A stretch of 64,000 nt of DNA, taken from NCBI GenBank assembly GCA_009823505.1, contig VZQC01011955.1:1435931-1499930 (forward strand), read 5' to 3'. The translations under genes and the position numbers were made by a program. Position 1 is the first letter of the stretch. Every line of letters begins with the position of its first letter. The notes under the pieces were generated by a model, which worked only from the letters and a program-made list of their open reading frames with translations, was not told where the DNA came from and made no database searches. The stretch comes from Rhizomys pruinosus (Eukaryota > Chordata > Mammalia > Rodentia > Spalacidae). Below are positions 55,773 to 64,000 of this stretch, piece by piece.

Positions 55773-55932
55773 TTAGTGCCAGGTGTGGTCGCACACGCCT
55801 TTAATCCTAACACTTGGGAGGCAGAGGCAGGCGGATCTCTGTGAGTTCAAGGCCAGCCTGGTTTACAGAGTGACTTCCAGGACAGCCAGAACTACAGGGA
55901 GACCCTGAGTGTCTCAAAAACACACACAAAAA
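55773..55932 (+). mobile_element. B1 SINE
   Basis: GCCAGGTGTGGTCGCACACG to GAGTGTCTCAAAAACACAC. AATATTTTTAG repeats on both sides. Confidence 0.92.
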
Positions 55933-56389
55933 TATTTTTTTTAGTTACTGAGATAAACATGAGTTGATGAGCACACTAAAATAGTCAACATTTACATTTT
56001 TATTATATAATTAGTTATTTTGAGCTTTAAATTATCAGTGGTTAATTTTCAAATCTGACAGACATTTTGATGGGCATTTACATAAGAGATTTATGTTTAC
56101 CAGTAGTGAAACTGACATCATAATACAAATGATAACAGCAGTTTATGCCTTAGAAAATTCTCCAGAGGTAATCAGTCAGTGTTCTGCTAGACATATCAAC
56201 TCGAGGAGTTGCTGTACAGAGAGGTAAGTAAGGCCTGGAGATGGAAAAGCATCTAGCCCAATACTCCATGACTCATTTAAATAATGATTAAAAATCAGCT
56301 TCTTCTGATTTTGTTTCATTCTAGAACGCTAAACTCAAACAATCCCCATTTTGGTAGCAAGCACATGGCTTTACACTTGATGGTGATAA
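55933..56389. other. Unassigned unique intronic sequence
   Basis: No recognised repeat or exon. Confidence 0.4.
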
Positions 56390-56605
56390 TAACAGTTCAC
56401 ACCTATTAACTCCATACTATGTGCCAAGGTCCTGTGCTAAGCGCTTTCTATGGATCACTTCATTTAATCTCCACCACAGCTATTACTATCCCCACATTAT
56501 AAATGATGCAATCAGGGCTTCAAAAAGTTAAATTAACTTGTTCAAGGTCACGAAGCTGGCAGAAGGCAGAGTCAGGATTCAAACAAAGGCTATTGCTGGA
56601 CCCTT
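56390..56605 (-). mobile_element. MIR
   Basis: TACTATGTGCCAAGGTCCTG, AAGCGCTTTCTATGG and TTGTTCAAGGTCACGAAGCT are diagnostic. It is nearly full length. Confidence 0.88.
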
Positions 56606-57654
56606 AACTCTTCTGCTGTTATTAAGAGCAGGGCTTCCTTTTTAAGACCACACCAGTGTATTTCAGGTTGCTTAATATTAACTATAGAAGAAAGAAAAAG
56701 TTGGGAGGAGGGGTGATAGAATTCTTTCCTGGATCCCTAATAAATCATAAATTCTTATTTTTACCATTGCTGATTCTATATTAGCTATAAAATTTTGGCT
56801 ACAATGAGCTTTGACTGTAAGAAAGTGGAGTGGATAGAGGAAAAGGACCTGGCTCTTCTGCAGTCTCCTGAGAAACTGCTGGGAAGCTTGCACCTCCTGT
56901 TGTCAGGCTCTGCAGACAGAACACAGGCAGACTGTTTGAAACAGCTTCCAAACTACGTCTTCTCTAAGACTAATCTAACCTCTTCGCTCCTGCTTATCAC
57001 AGAAAAAAAATGCCACCACATAAGAAGAAATTCATTTTTTCCTTTCTTTATGATATACTATACTTCAAAGGTAAATCACGTAATCTGTTTGGGTTAAAAT
57101 GCAAGTACTTCCTCTTGCTGGTTCAACCAAACTATGTCCACTTCCTGTATGTGAAACCTTCACCTCTCAAGAGGATCCAAGAAAAAAAAAGTGATAAAAA
57201 TAATATTTTTGCATTGCATTAAACCTAATTTTGCCCATTTGGTTCTTAAGAAAGCAATACTGTACATACTCCCAAATGCAGAGGAGAAATAAACTCTCCT
57301 GTCTCCCCTTTCCCTCTGGTGATCTTCATGCCTAGAAGAGAAAAATCTTGTGGCCCTCTCTTCTGTTTCTCTTCCTCTTCCTCACATTGCTATATTCCTA
57401 CCAAGTCCATAGATAAACTGCTACCAACCTTCAACTTCACTTAGTATTTCCTTCATCAACGGCAGAGCCTTCTGTGCTTGTGCTCTATTTTCCAGAGTGC
57501 ACATCACATCCACTCATGTTAAAGCACAAAAGAAGAAAAGCAAAAGAAGACTCCTAACTTATCTTCACTCTAAGTTAAAATATCTAAAGCATCCAAAGCA
57601 TCCTTATCCCTATACAGCCTCCTGCCATTTATCCCCTTTGCCATCCAGAACCCA
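56606..57654. other. Unique intronic sequence
   Basis: About 1 kb with no young SINE. A 100-codon plus-strand frame at 56795 has no family resemblance. It is a candidate for conserved non-coding sequence because it is repeat-poor. Confidence 0.35.
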
Positions 57655-57800
57655 CAGGATGAAACAAAGATAGCTATGACTATTATTCTTACTTTATAGA
57701 TAGAAATTCTGAGGCACACAACTATTAAGCTAAGTGACCCAGGTTTCATAGGACATCGGAAGGGCATGCAAAGCTGAAGTCCACATGTTCTAGCCCAAAA
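57655..57800 (-). mobile_element. MIR, diverged
   Basis: TATTCTTACTTTATAGATAG...CTGAGGCACACAACTATTAA resembles antisense MIR. Confidence 0.5.
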
Positions 57801-58314
57801 TTTGATGTCTAGATCGTTCTCTACATATGAAAACAAATCTAAATAAGTCTACAAACAGCAATACACAACCAAGCTCTGGTCTAGATTTTTTTTTCATCCT
57901 GGGATTCACTGCCCAGGAAAGAAGCAAAACAAAGCATCTGGCGTACATCAAAATATAACAAAAGGGAGAGAGCACAGTCAGAGGACAGTAATAGTCACTG
58001 GCTTTAACCTGAAATTACTTACATAATATGCAACTGTAGAACCAAATGACACATGGTGGGGGGTTTAACAAGCAGAGAATAATAAAATCTTCAAAGGTAT
58101 GTTATCCTCAAGTAGGAAGTTTGAGATTGATTTCAACTATGTTACCATGACTCTAAACAGAATGCATCCAATATTTTAAAAGCCTCCGTAGAAGAAGAAT
58201 TTAACCGTGAGGGAATTTAACGTTGGGAAACAGGCAAAAAAAAAAAAATCACAAAAGAGTTTCTTGACTATTTAGAAGAGATGGACTATTTAAGTGGGAA
58301 ATACATGTCAGATT

Positions 58315-58525
58315 TGTAGGCTTTGTTTATTGAGTATATGCTCTGTGCTAGGCTCACAAAATCCTTCATGTGTATTTTCTCACTTATCACAACAATCCCA
58401 TCAACATTATTACCCCAACATTAGAGATAAGGAACCAAAGTTCAGAGAGGTCAATTATCTTGCCCAAGGTCAAACAGAGACTGAACTAGCATTCAAACTC
58501 AGAGCTTCCAAATTCCAAAATCACT
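58315..58525 (-). mobile_element. MIR
   Basis: TTATTGAGTATATGCTCTGT...GTTCAGAGAGGTCAATTATC and TTGCCCAAGGTCAAACAGAG are diagnostic. Confidence 0.85.
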
Positions 58526-59499
58526 GTAAAAACCACTGGCTAGAAGGTGGACACCCACAATTTCTAAAGAATCATCAGTCTGAGAATTGTATGATCCTAG
58601 TCCATTCAGTTCTATCTCGTGAATAAATGGCATACTGCAGTTTATCATATGTATTCATAAGATAACCATTGTTTTGTGTAAATAAGACTTAAAAAGGCTT
58701 GCGTATGGGCAGCATTGTCAACATAAATGTGTGCTACTTTGGAAGAAACAGAGTCATTTAAAGAAATAAGTTATACATATACTCATTAAAATTACAAAGT
58801 AATTGCTTAGTAAAAAGATGGCTTATTTACAGCCAGAAGCTTAAGTTCCTGAATCCCTCAAGTGCGCTTAGGAAAACGTTCATATTAACCAGCCTACCAA
58901 GTACATACCCAAGGCCAAATAGTGCGCATTGCAATAAGAGACACTACAGGGGCCATCCTAGAAACTTCCTCTGTCCACAAGGAGTTAGCAGGTTGTTTCC
59001 AGCCAAGCAGAGGGTCAGTCATTGCTGTACAACCAAAATCCTCCTGTGCTACCATAGTTTGTAGGAGCTGCCCTACAAAAGAAACATGCTCTTTGGAAAA
59101 ATAATTAGATCAATTAGATGGTTTTCCCAGCGCCTCTTTCACTGTCTTGTATTCATCGCACAGTTGTTCGTTTTTCCATTAGTGTGGTATTCATAAGTTA
59201 ATTTCCCTTATACTGAATCCAGAATTCTGCCTGGCTCCCTGCTCCCTCCCCCTTCTCTCCCTTCTTGCCTCTTCCACCCAAAGTGGAAACCGCAGACTCA
59301 AACTCCCCGATGGCTCCAGCACCAAGAACTGGGCATGCTCAGAAGGCCAGGCAGGCTTTGGTTGCAACTGACAGTTCCCCGCCCCTGATTTGCCGCTGCC
59401 CCCCTTCCCCCACTCCCAACAAGAGATACTGAAATGTTTATCTGAAAGATACGAGGCCTCTTTTCCCCGAGAATGACCCCATTTTAATTTCATTTCTCA
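58526..59499. other. Promoter-proximal UNC79 intron sequence
   Basis: Repeat-free by eye, becoming GC-richer towards the CpG island, with GGGCATGCTCAGAAGG near 59331. Confidence 0.4.
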
Positions 59500-59582
59500 G
59501 GGTCTTTCAGTGTTGAAACCCCCACCACCAGCCTGAGAAGACCGCATTATTTTTCAGCACCGGGGACAGCGCCGCGTTGCCA

Positions 59583-59665
59583 ACACCGTCCACCCTCCCC
59601 CACCTTCTTTCCACCCCCCTACCCCCAACCCGCCCCAACCTCAGCCCCCACCCCCGCACCAGCAC
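59583..59665 (-). other. G-run-rich start of UNC79 intron 1
   Basis: The plus strand is a series of C3-C6 runs. Read as UNC79 pre-mRNA this is a G-rich tract beginning about 90 bp after the exon 1 donor. It could favour R-loops or G-quadruplexes. Confidence 0.55.
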
Positions 59666-59757
59666 AATGCCAAGGTCTCCCAGCAGCCGCAAACGCCGCA
59701 ACTGCGATAGCTCCCAGCCGGAGGCCGGGCCGGAATGCCGGGCCGGCTTCTACTTAC

Positions 59758-59779
59758 ACTGCTCCGCTTTGGTGGACAT
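59758..59779 (-). CDS. UNC79: UNC79 first coding exon (partial gene)
   Basis: On the minus strand an ATG at 59779-59777, with A at -3, opens the codons for MSTKAEQ plus one base of the next codon. A strong splice donor (GTAAGT) follows at 59757. MSTKAEQ followed by a codon beginning with T agrees with the UNC79 N-terminus as I recall it, where residue 8 is Phe. UNC79 is a very large auxiliary subunit that, with UNC80, supports the neuronal sodium-leak channel NALCN at the plasma membrane. The exon lies in a CpG island and is divergent from a probable BTBD7 first exon, as in human. The 5' UTR start is not defined. I found no later UNC79 exon on the minus strand of this window, so the first intron must be long. 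Identification rests on seven residues, splice phase and promoter context. Confidence 0.82.
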
Positions 59780-59871
59780 GGTGCTGTCCAGATGGAAAGG
59801 CTTTGCCCCAAAATCTGTGTCGTGTGAGCTCCCTCGCTCCGCCAGCGATGTTGCGAGGAAAAGAGCGCATA

Positions 59872-59884
59872 CCCCCCCCCCCCC
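59872..59884 (-). other. C13 run (G13 on UNC79 sense strand)
   Basis: Thirteen consecutive C on the plus strand are followed by more C-runs to about 59905. On the UNC79 sense strand this is a G-quadruplex-capable tract about 95 bp upstream of the start codon, in the promoter or 5' UTR. Confidence 0.7.
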
Positions 59885-60199
59885 ACCCCCTCGCTTTCCC
59901 CCTCCCTTAGGCCCGTGTCGCTACCATTCGGACAAAACGCACATCAAATTGCAGAATTCGGTCCCGGAAGGTTAGGAAATCGCCCCCGGAGAAATGGGTG
60001 GGATTTAATGGGCGGCCAAAGGCTTCCTGTCCGTCCCCTCCTGGAGCTGCCCGCGTTGCTGTGGGCGGGGAGACCGAAAGGAGAGAGCAAGCTGCGGCTC
60101 CTGGTGAAATGGGAAAATGGGCTCGACCGGGGGAGGAGTATTTCCATTCATAAGGCGCACGGAGGGGACGGGTGTTTCCCAGAGAAAAGCCTCTTAAAG

Positions 60200-60308
60200 T
60201 GCCGGAGTCCCCGACCATTTGGATCTCCCATTGGGTTCTCCAGGCCTGTAAATCCTGCTCGCGCAGCAGCCCCCGGCGCCTCAACAGTGTGACCGGAGAG
60301 GGACACAG
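60200..60308 (+). other. BTBD7: Probable BTBD7 non-coding first exon (3' boundary only)
   Basis: A plus-strand splice donor CAG|GTGCGT at 60308/60309 lies in the CpG island about 530 bp from the UNC79 start codon and points the other way. In human, BTBD7 (a BTB/POZ protein linked to epithelial branching) starts head to head with UNC79 and its first exon is untranslated. I therefore assign this donor to BTBD7 exon 1. The 5' limit given is nominal. The donor and CpG context are seen; the gene name comes from synteny only. Confidence 0.45.
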
Positions 60309-60749
60309 GTGCGTCCCGCGCTAGTCTCTGCCTCCGGGAGGAAGGAGAGGGAGGCGGATCCGGGGCGGGCTGGAGAGAGCCGGGGCCGGAGGGCGAGGAG
60401 GGTGTTCCCGAGGACCGCGAGGAGGGCAATGGAGAAGTAACCCTCAGCATGGCTTCCCGGCGCGCTGCGGTCCGTGCCCTCTGCCTCCCCTGGCGAATGG
60501 GCTCTCCTGCTGATTCAGGGATGGGAGGTCCCACTGCCAGGGGGGTTGGGAGAAGACCTGGCGGATGGGACCAGGGGAAAGACTAGATAGATTTCCACAG
60601 ATGGTGGAGTTGGAAGAGCCACAGGAAAAGGAAGAAAGATGAGAGCCTGGAGACAGAAAGAAACCAGGTGTGTTTGCAACCACCCTCCAGTCTGAGCTCC
60701 TCTTCCAGTCTGGAAACCCCTCTCCTTGGATGTGAAATAGGAAGGCGTC

Positions 60750-60865
60750 TCCTTAAGCCTCAGATTATTTATCTGTAAAATGGGAACAATAAAATCTACC
60801 CTGCCACCCAAAGTTTTCGGGAGGATCAAATAGTGCAATGGAAAGTCCTTTTAAAATCAAAGAAC
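60750..60865 (+). mobile_element. MIR in the proposed BTBD7 intron 1
   Basis: CCTCAGATTATTTATCTGTA and AAATGGGAACAATAAAATCT match the sense MIR core. Confidence 0.7.
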
Positions 60866-61113
60866 TGTACAACTGCCAGCCATTTGGGACCTTTATTCTT
60901 TCAAATGGTTCAGTTTGTGAAAACTAAGTGATCAGAGCAAATTGAATTAGCAAAAGCAATGGGAACTGTAAATTGACAAATGATTTTTAATGCTGATGAA
61001 ATCAATATTTTTCCATGAAAAATGATCTGTATCTTAGGGGAAATGATAGCAAATGTTTTATAAAATTTACAAAATATTTGTAAAAGCTTTGACAATTAAA
61101 AAATATTGTGAAC

Positions 61114-61330
61114 AGGGGCTGGAGAGATGGCCAGTGGTTAAGAGCACTGACTGCTCTTGCAGAGGACTCAGGTTCGATTCTCAGCACCCACATGGCAGCT
61201 AACAACCGTCCGTAACTCCAGTTCCGAGGAATTCTGACACCCTCTTCTGACCTCCACAGGCATTGCACAACATGGGTGCACCTACCTAAATGCAAGCTCA
61301 TACACATAAAATAAAAATAATAAATGGGAT
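61114..61330 (+). mobile_element. B2 SINE, short form
   Basis: GGGGCTGGAGAGATGGCCAG to the AAAATAAATA tail. ATATTGTGA-like flanks. Confidence 0.9.
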
Positions 61331-61595
61331 ATTTTTAAAATATATTGTGAGCAAATATCAAAGAAATTTACGAAGTCCAGAAAATCCGGAGTTGCACTTT
61401 AGGGTGAGCACTGCCTGGCTTCCTGGGCAAGTGCTCACTTGGAGGTAGTGATTACACTCATGGTAGGCTGGGCTGCTGTCCTTGCCTGACAGGCGTTCAC
61501 TCCCAAACCACAGCCTGACTTCTGGCAAAGATAAGTGATTCTGTGATGATGATAGTTAATCTTGGGTAAAAAATAAATTTTAAAAATCATTCTGA

Positions 61596-61839
61596 GGGCT
61601 GGAGAGATGGCCTAGCGGTTAAGAGCGCCGACCGTTCTTACAGAAAGCCCGGGTTCGATCCCCAGCACCCACATGGCAGCCGAGAACCGTCTGAAACTCC
61701 AATTCCAGGAGAACTCCAGTTCCAGGGGAATCCGACACCCTCTTCTGACCTCCGTGGCACTGCACGACATGGGTACACACACTTGCATGCAGACAGTACA
61801 TTCATACACATACAGAAATAAATAAAAATAAATAAATAA
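61596..61839 (+). mobile_element. B2 SINE, long form, young
   Basis: Perfect 13-bp TSD AAAATCATTCTGA at 61583 and 61840. Confidence 0.95.
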
Positions 61840-61912
61840 AAAATCATTCTGAACAAAATGAGTATTTCTGGGAAGATGACAAATATTTTGTGTGATTAAA
61901 AGAAAAGCTCAA

Positions 61913-62075
61913 AGCCAGACGTGGTGGCTCATGCCTTTAATCCCAGAACTCAGGAGGCAGAGTCAGGCAGATCTCTGTGAGCTCAAGGCCAGGCTGGTCT
62001 ACATAGCTAGCTCCAGGCCATCTGGGACTAAAGAGAGACCCTGTCTCAAAAAGACACACAAAAATTAATTAATTA
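61913..62075 (+). mobile_element. B1 SINE
   Basis: GCCAGACGTGGTGGCTCATG to an (AATT)n tail. Confidence 0.9.
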
Positions 62076-62184
62076 ATTAAAACTCTCTCTTTCCTTGACT
62101 TCTATGCTATAAAGCTCTTCAAATTTTTCTCCAAACATTTTCCTTCTATTGTTTAATAAGTATTTTAAATATAGACATATTAAA

Positions 62185-62265
62185 AGGGGACTAAGGATAC
62201 AACTCATAAATAGAATGTTTCCCTAACATGTTTGGAGCATTGAGTGTGGTCCCCACCAGTCCAAA
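62185..62265 (+). mobile_element. Old ID-like SINE
   Basis: GGGACTAAGGATACAACTCA to TGTGGTCCCCACCAGTCC. Confidence 0.5.
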
Positions 62266-62392
62266 AGAAAAAATAATAATCATAATAACATAAACATTAA
62301 TATTATCATTACCTAACCTCAACAGATCTTAAAATTTTGTTTTATTGTTCCAGAAATAAAATATTTTAGAAGCCCTTACAAAAATTATTCTA

Positions 62393-62590
62393 GGGCTGGA
62401 GAGATCAGTGGTTAAGTCTGTACTGCTCTACCAGAAGACTTGAACTCAGCTCCCAGGACCCATGCTGAGTGGCTCACAACCACCTGTAACTCTAGCTTCA
62501 GAGGGATCCACCACCTCTGGCCTCCATGGGCACCTACACACACGTACCTAACCACACACAGATGCGCAGACACACACAATTAAAATCCTT
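62393..62590 (+). mobile_element. B2 SINE, old
   Basis: AGGGCTGGAGAGATCAGTGG to a CA-rich end. Confidence 0.82.
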
Positions 62591-62604
62591 TTTAACTATT
62601 TTGA

Positions 62605-62825
62605 ATCTGTAAATTTTTTAATTTATTATTTTATGAGTGTACTATCTGCATGTAGGTAGGTGCACCTGTGTCGTGCAATGCTGCATAGGTCAGAAGAGGG
62701 TGTCAGATTCCCCTGGAACTGGAGTTAAAGACGGTTCTTAGCCACCATGTGGGTGCTGGGAATTGAGCCTGAGTCCTCTGCAAGAGCAGTCGGTGCTCTT
62801 AACCACTGAGCCATCTCTCCAGCCC
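62605..62825 (-). mobile_element. B2 SINE, short form
   Basis: Antisense B2 ending CCATCTCTCCAGCCCC. Confidence 0.92.
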
Positions 62826-62854
62826 CTGTGGCTATATCCTTATATTTCATACAA

Positions 62855-62965
62855 TTATTTATTTGTTCACCAGCTACTTAGTAAGTACAAATTTATACTA
62901 AACACTGTTCTAGGCACTTAGGATACTGAAATGAAATGAGAAGGTTGAAACTTTTACTTCATGGA
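62855..62965 (+). mobile_element. L2 3' fragment
   Basis: ACACTGTTCTAGGCACTTAG followed by TTCATGGAGCTAATATTCTA is typical L2. Confidence 0.6.
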
Positions 62966-63060
62966 GCTAATATTCTAATATTAAAATGTTAAATAAGTGA
63001 AATGTATGCTATATTAAGCACTGACAAGTACTAAAAGGTAAAATATTAAATTAATATTAA

Positions 63061-63109
63061 TTAAAGGTGTGTGCTACCACGCCTGGAGCGTGGTAGCACA
63101 CACCTTTAA
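63061..63109. repeat. Perfect inverted repeat at a B1 head
   Basis: 22-bp arms (63061-63082 and 63088-63109) around the loop CTGGA. The left arm is the antisense B1 start, the right arm the sense B1 start. Confidence 0.95.
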
Positions 63110-63245
63110 TCCTAGCACTTGGGAGGCAGAGGCAGGTGGATCTCTGTGAGTTCAATGCCAGCCTGGTCTACAGAGTGAGTTCCAGGCCAGCTGGGGCTAC
63201 AGGGAGACCCTGTCTCAAAAAGGCAGCAAAAAAAAAAAAAAAAAG
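63088..63245 (+). mobile_element. B1 SINE
   Basis: GCGTGGTAGCACACACC to poly-A. Its first bases form the right arm of the hairpin. Confidence 0.92.
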
Positions 63246-63394
63246 ATAATTTGCATTGAAAGAGTTGAAATCTTGGATAGGATGAAAATTTAGATAGTAT
63301 AACTTTATATTATATATTATATATTATTTTACTTGTGTGTGAACCCAGCACACACTCTATAACTGAGCTACACCCCACCAGCCCTATCTCATAG

Positions 63395-63459
63395 ATAGGT
63401 AGGTAGATAAACATGTAAGTAGGTATGGTGGGAGGTAGGAAGGTAAGTAGATGGAAGAT

Positions 63460-63509
<50 letters not shown>

Positions 63510-63525
63510 CAGATAGATGATAGAT
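63395..63525. repeat. (GATA)n with GGTA/GATG variants
   Basis: Core at 63460-63510, with degenerate flanks. Confidence 0.93.
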
Positions 63526-63529
63526 AATT

Positions 63530-63745
63530 TTGGAGACAGTCTCATGCATCCCAGGCTGGACTCTCACTACGTAGCAAAGGCTGACCTTGAACTTCTGAGC
63601 CCCCTGCCTCCACCTCTTGAGTGTTGGGATTACAAGCAAACATTACCACATCTGGTTTATGTAGGGCTGGGATAAAAACCCAGGGCTTCATGTATGCTAG
63701 GCAAGCATTCTATCAACTCCGTTACCTCCCCATCCCCATTGCATA
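63530..63745 (-). mobile_element. B4/ID_B1 dimeric SINE
   Basis: Antisense B1-like part and ID head (GCTAGGCAAGCATTCTATCA). Confidence 0.7.
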
Positions 63746-63849
63746 TTTTTTAGGTTAATATAATTATTACAAAATTATAGATATATTTCTACAACTTCTT
63801 TCTGTTTAATATTGCATTTTACATAATCATGTTGATTAAGCACTATTCT

Positions 63850-64000
63850 TCATATGTGTGTGATGTGTGCACACATAATATGTGCATGTATATGTATATG
63901 AGGGCATTCATGTGTTAGGTGCCAGAACATGCTACAGCATGTGTGTGAAAATCAGACCTTGAGTGTCTGTGCTCACCTTCCACCTTGTTTGGGACAGATT
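63850..64000 (-). mobile_element. B4 SINE, partial at window edge
   Basis: GTGTGCACACATAATATGTG and GTGTGTGAAAATCAGACCTT resemble the distal B4. The element continues past the window. Confidence 0.45.

Larger units (their letters stand above)
1..59757 (-). other. UNC79: UNC79 first intron (within window)
   Basis: Everything downstream of the UNC79 exon 1 donor on the minus strand is read as intron. It is almost entirely transposon-derived, with a SUMO2 retropseudogene and simple repeats. No acceptor plus coding stretch continuing FASKIRYLQ was seen by eye. The intron extends beyond position 1. Confidence 0.65.
59500..60480. promoter_or_regulatory. CpG-island bidirectional promoter, UNC79/BTBD7
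   Basis: This is the only CpG-rich, GC-rich and transposon-free stretch in the window. It contains the divergent UNC79 exon (minus) and the proposed BTBD7 donor (plus). Visible elements include a GGGCGG GC box near 60009, another GC box near 60064, an ETS-like CCGGAAG near 59965 and an inverted CCAAT (ATTGG) near 60230. No TATA box is evident. This fits a broad housekeeping-type bidirectional promoter. Transcription starts cannot be placed from sequence. Confidence 0.75.
60309..64000 (+). other. BTBD7: BTBD7 first intron (start)
   Basis: Sequence after the proposed BTBD7 donor. The first 450 bp are GC-rich promoter-proximal intron. After that come a MIR and several B1, B2 and ID-type SINEs. 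No coding exon is recognised. Confidence 0.4.

Noticed and set aside
59577..60534. Several 80-132 codon frames in the CpG island
   Set aside because: GC-rich sequence lacks stops. The frames overlap on both strands and cross the UNC79 splice donor without family similarity.
1..64000. Recurring 60-100 residue frames with MYCLH..LCTRVVQC or similar
   Set aside because: Antisense or sense translation of B2 SINEs. Their number reflects B2 copy number.

Overview
The window is nuclear DNA of a muroid rodent. The evidence is the SINE content: many B1 (7SL-derived), B2 (tRNA-derived) and B4/ID_B1 elements, URR1-like hAT transposons and rodent LINE-1. The B2 consensus read here differs from the house mouse and rat B2 I know (many copies carry a 17-bp internal duplication), so I expect another muroid lineage. 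I cannot name the species. The assembly is draft quality: a 205-base gap, three single-base ambiguities, and joins inside repeats.

I find only one gene-bearing region, a CpG island at about 59.5-60.5 kb. On the minus strand it holds the first coding exon of UNC79 (peptide MSTKAEQ, then a GTAAGT donor in phase 1). On the plus strand it holds a likely non-coding first exon of BTBD7 ending in CAG|GTGCGT. This is the head-to-head UNC79/BTBD7 arrangement known from human 14q32. On that reading, positions 1-59757 are UNC79 first-intron sequence and 60309-64000 are BTBD7 first-intron sequence. The long reading frames elsewhere are repeat artefacts, apart from one unassigned frame at 45.4 kb. A processed SUMO2 pseudogene lies at 18.9-19.9 kb.

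The rest is layered transposon sediment. The oldest layer is MIR, L2 and fragmented ancient L1 (L1M/HAL1-like). Above it are MaLR and other LTR remnants and hAT-Charlie copies, then rodent L1 (main block 24.3-30.4 kb), and then dense B1, B2 and B4 insertions, many with readable target-site duplications (TSDs). A 27-bp minisatellite, open in all frames, lies on both sides of the L1 block.

The most interesting observation is a recurrent dimeric SINE: a B2-type tRNA head fused at one fixed junction to a B1 body. There are four copies (3485-3713, 10117-10392, 23074-23330, 39568-39810), each enclosed as a whole by a single TSD. It therefore appears to mobilise as a unit.
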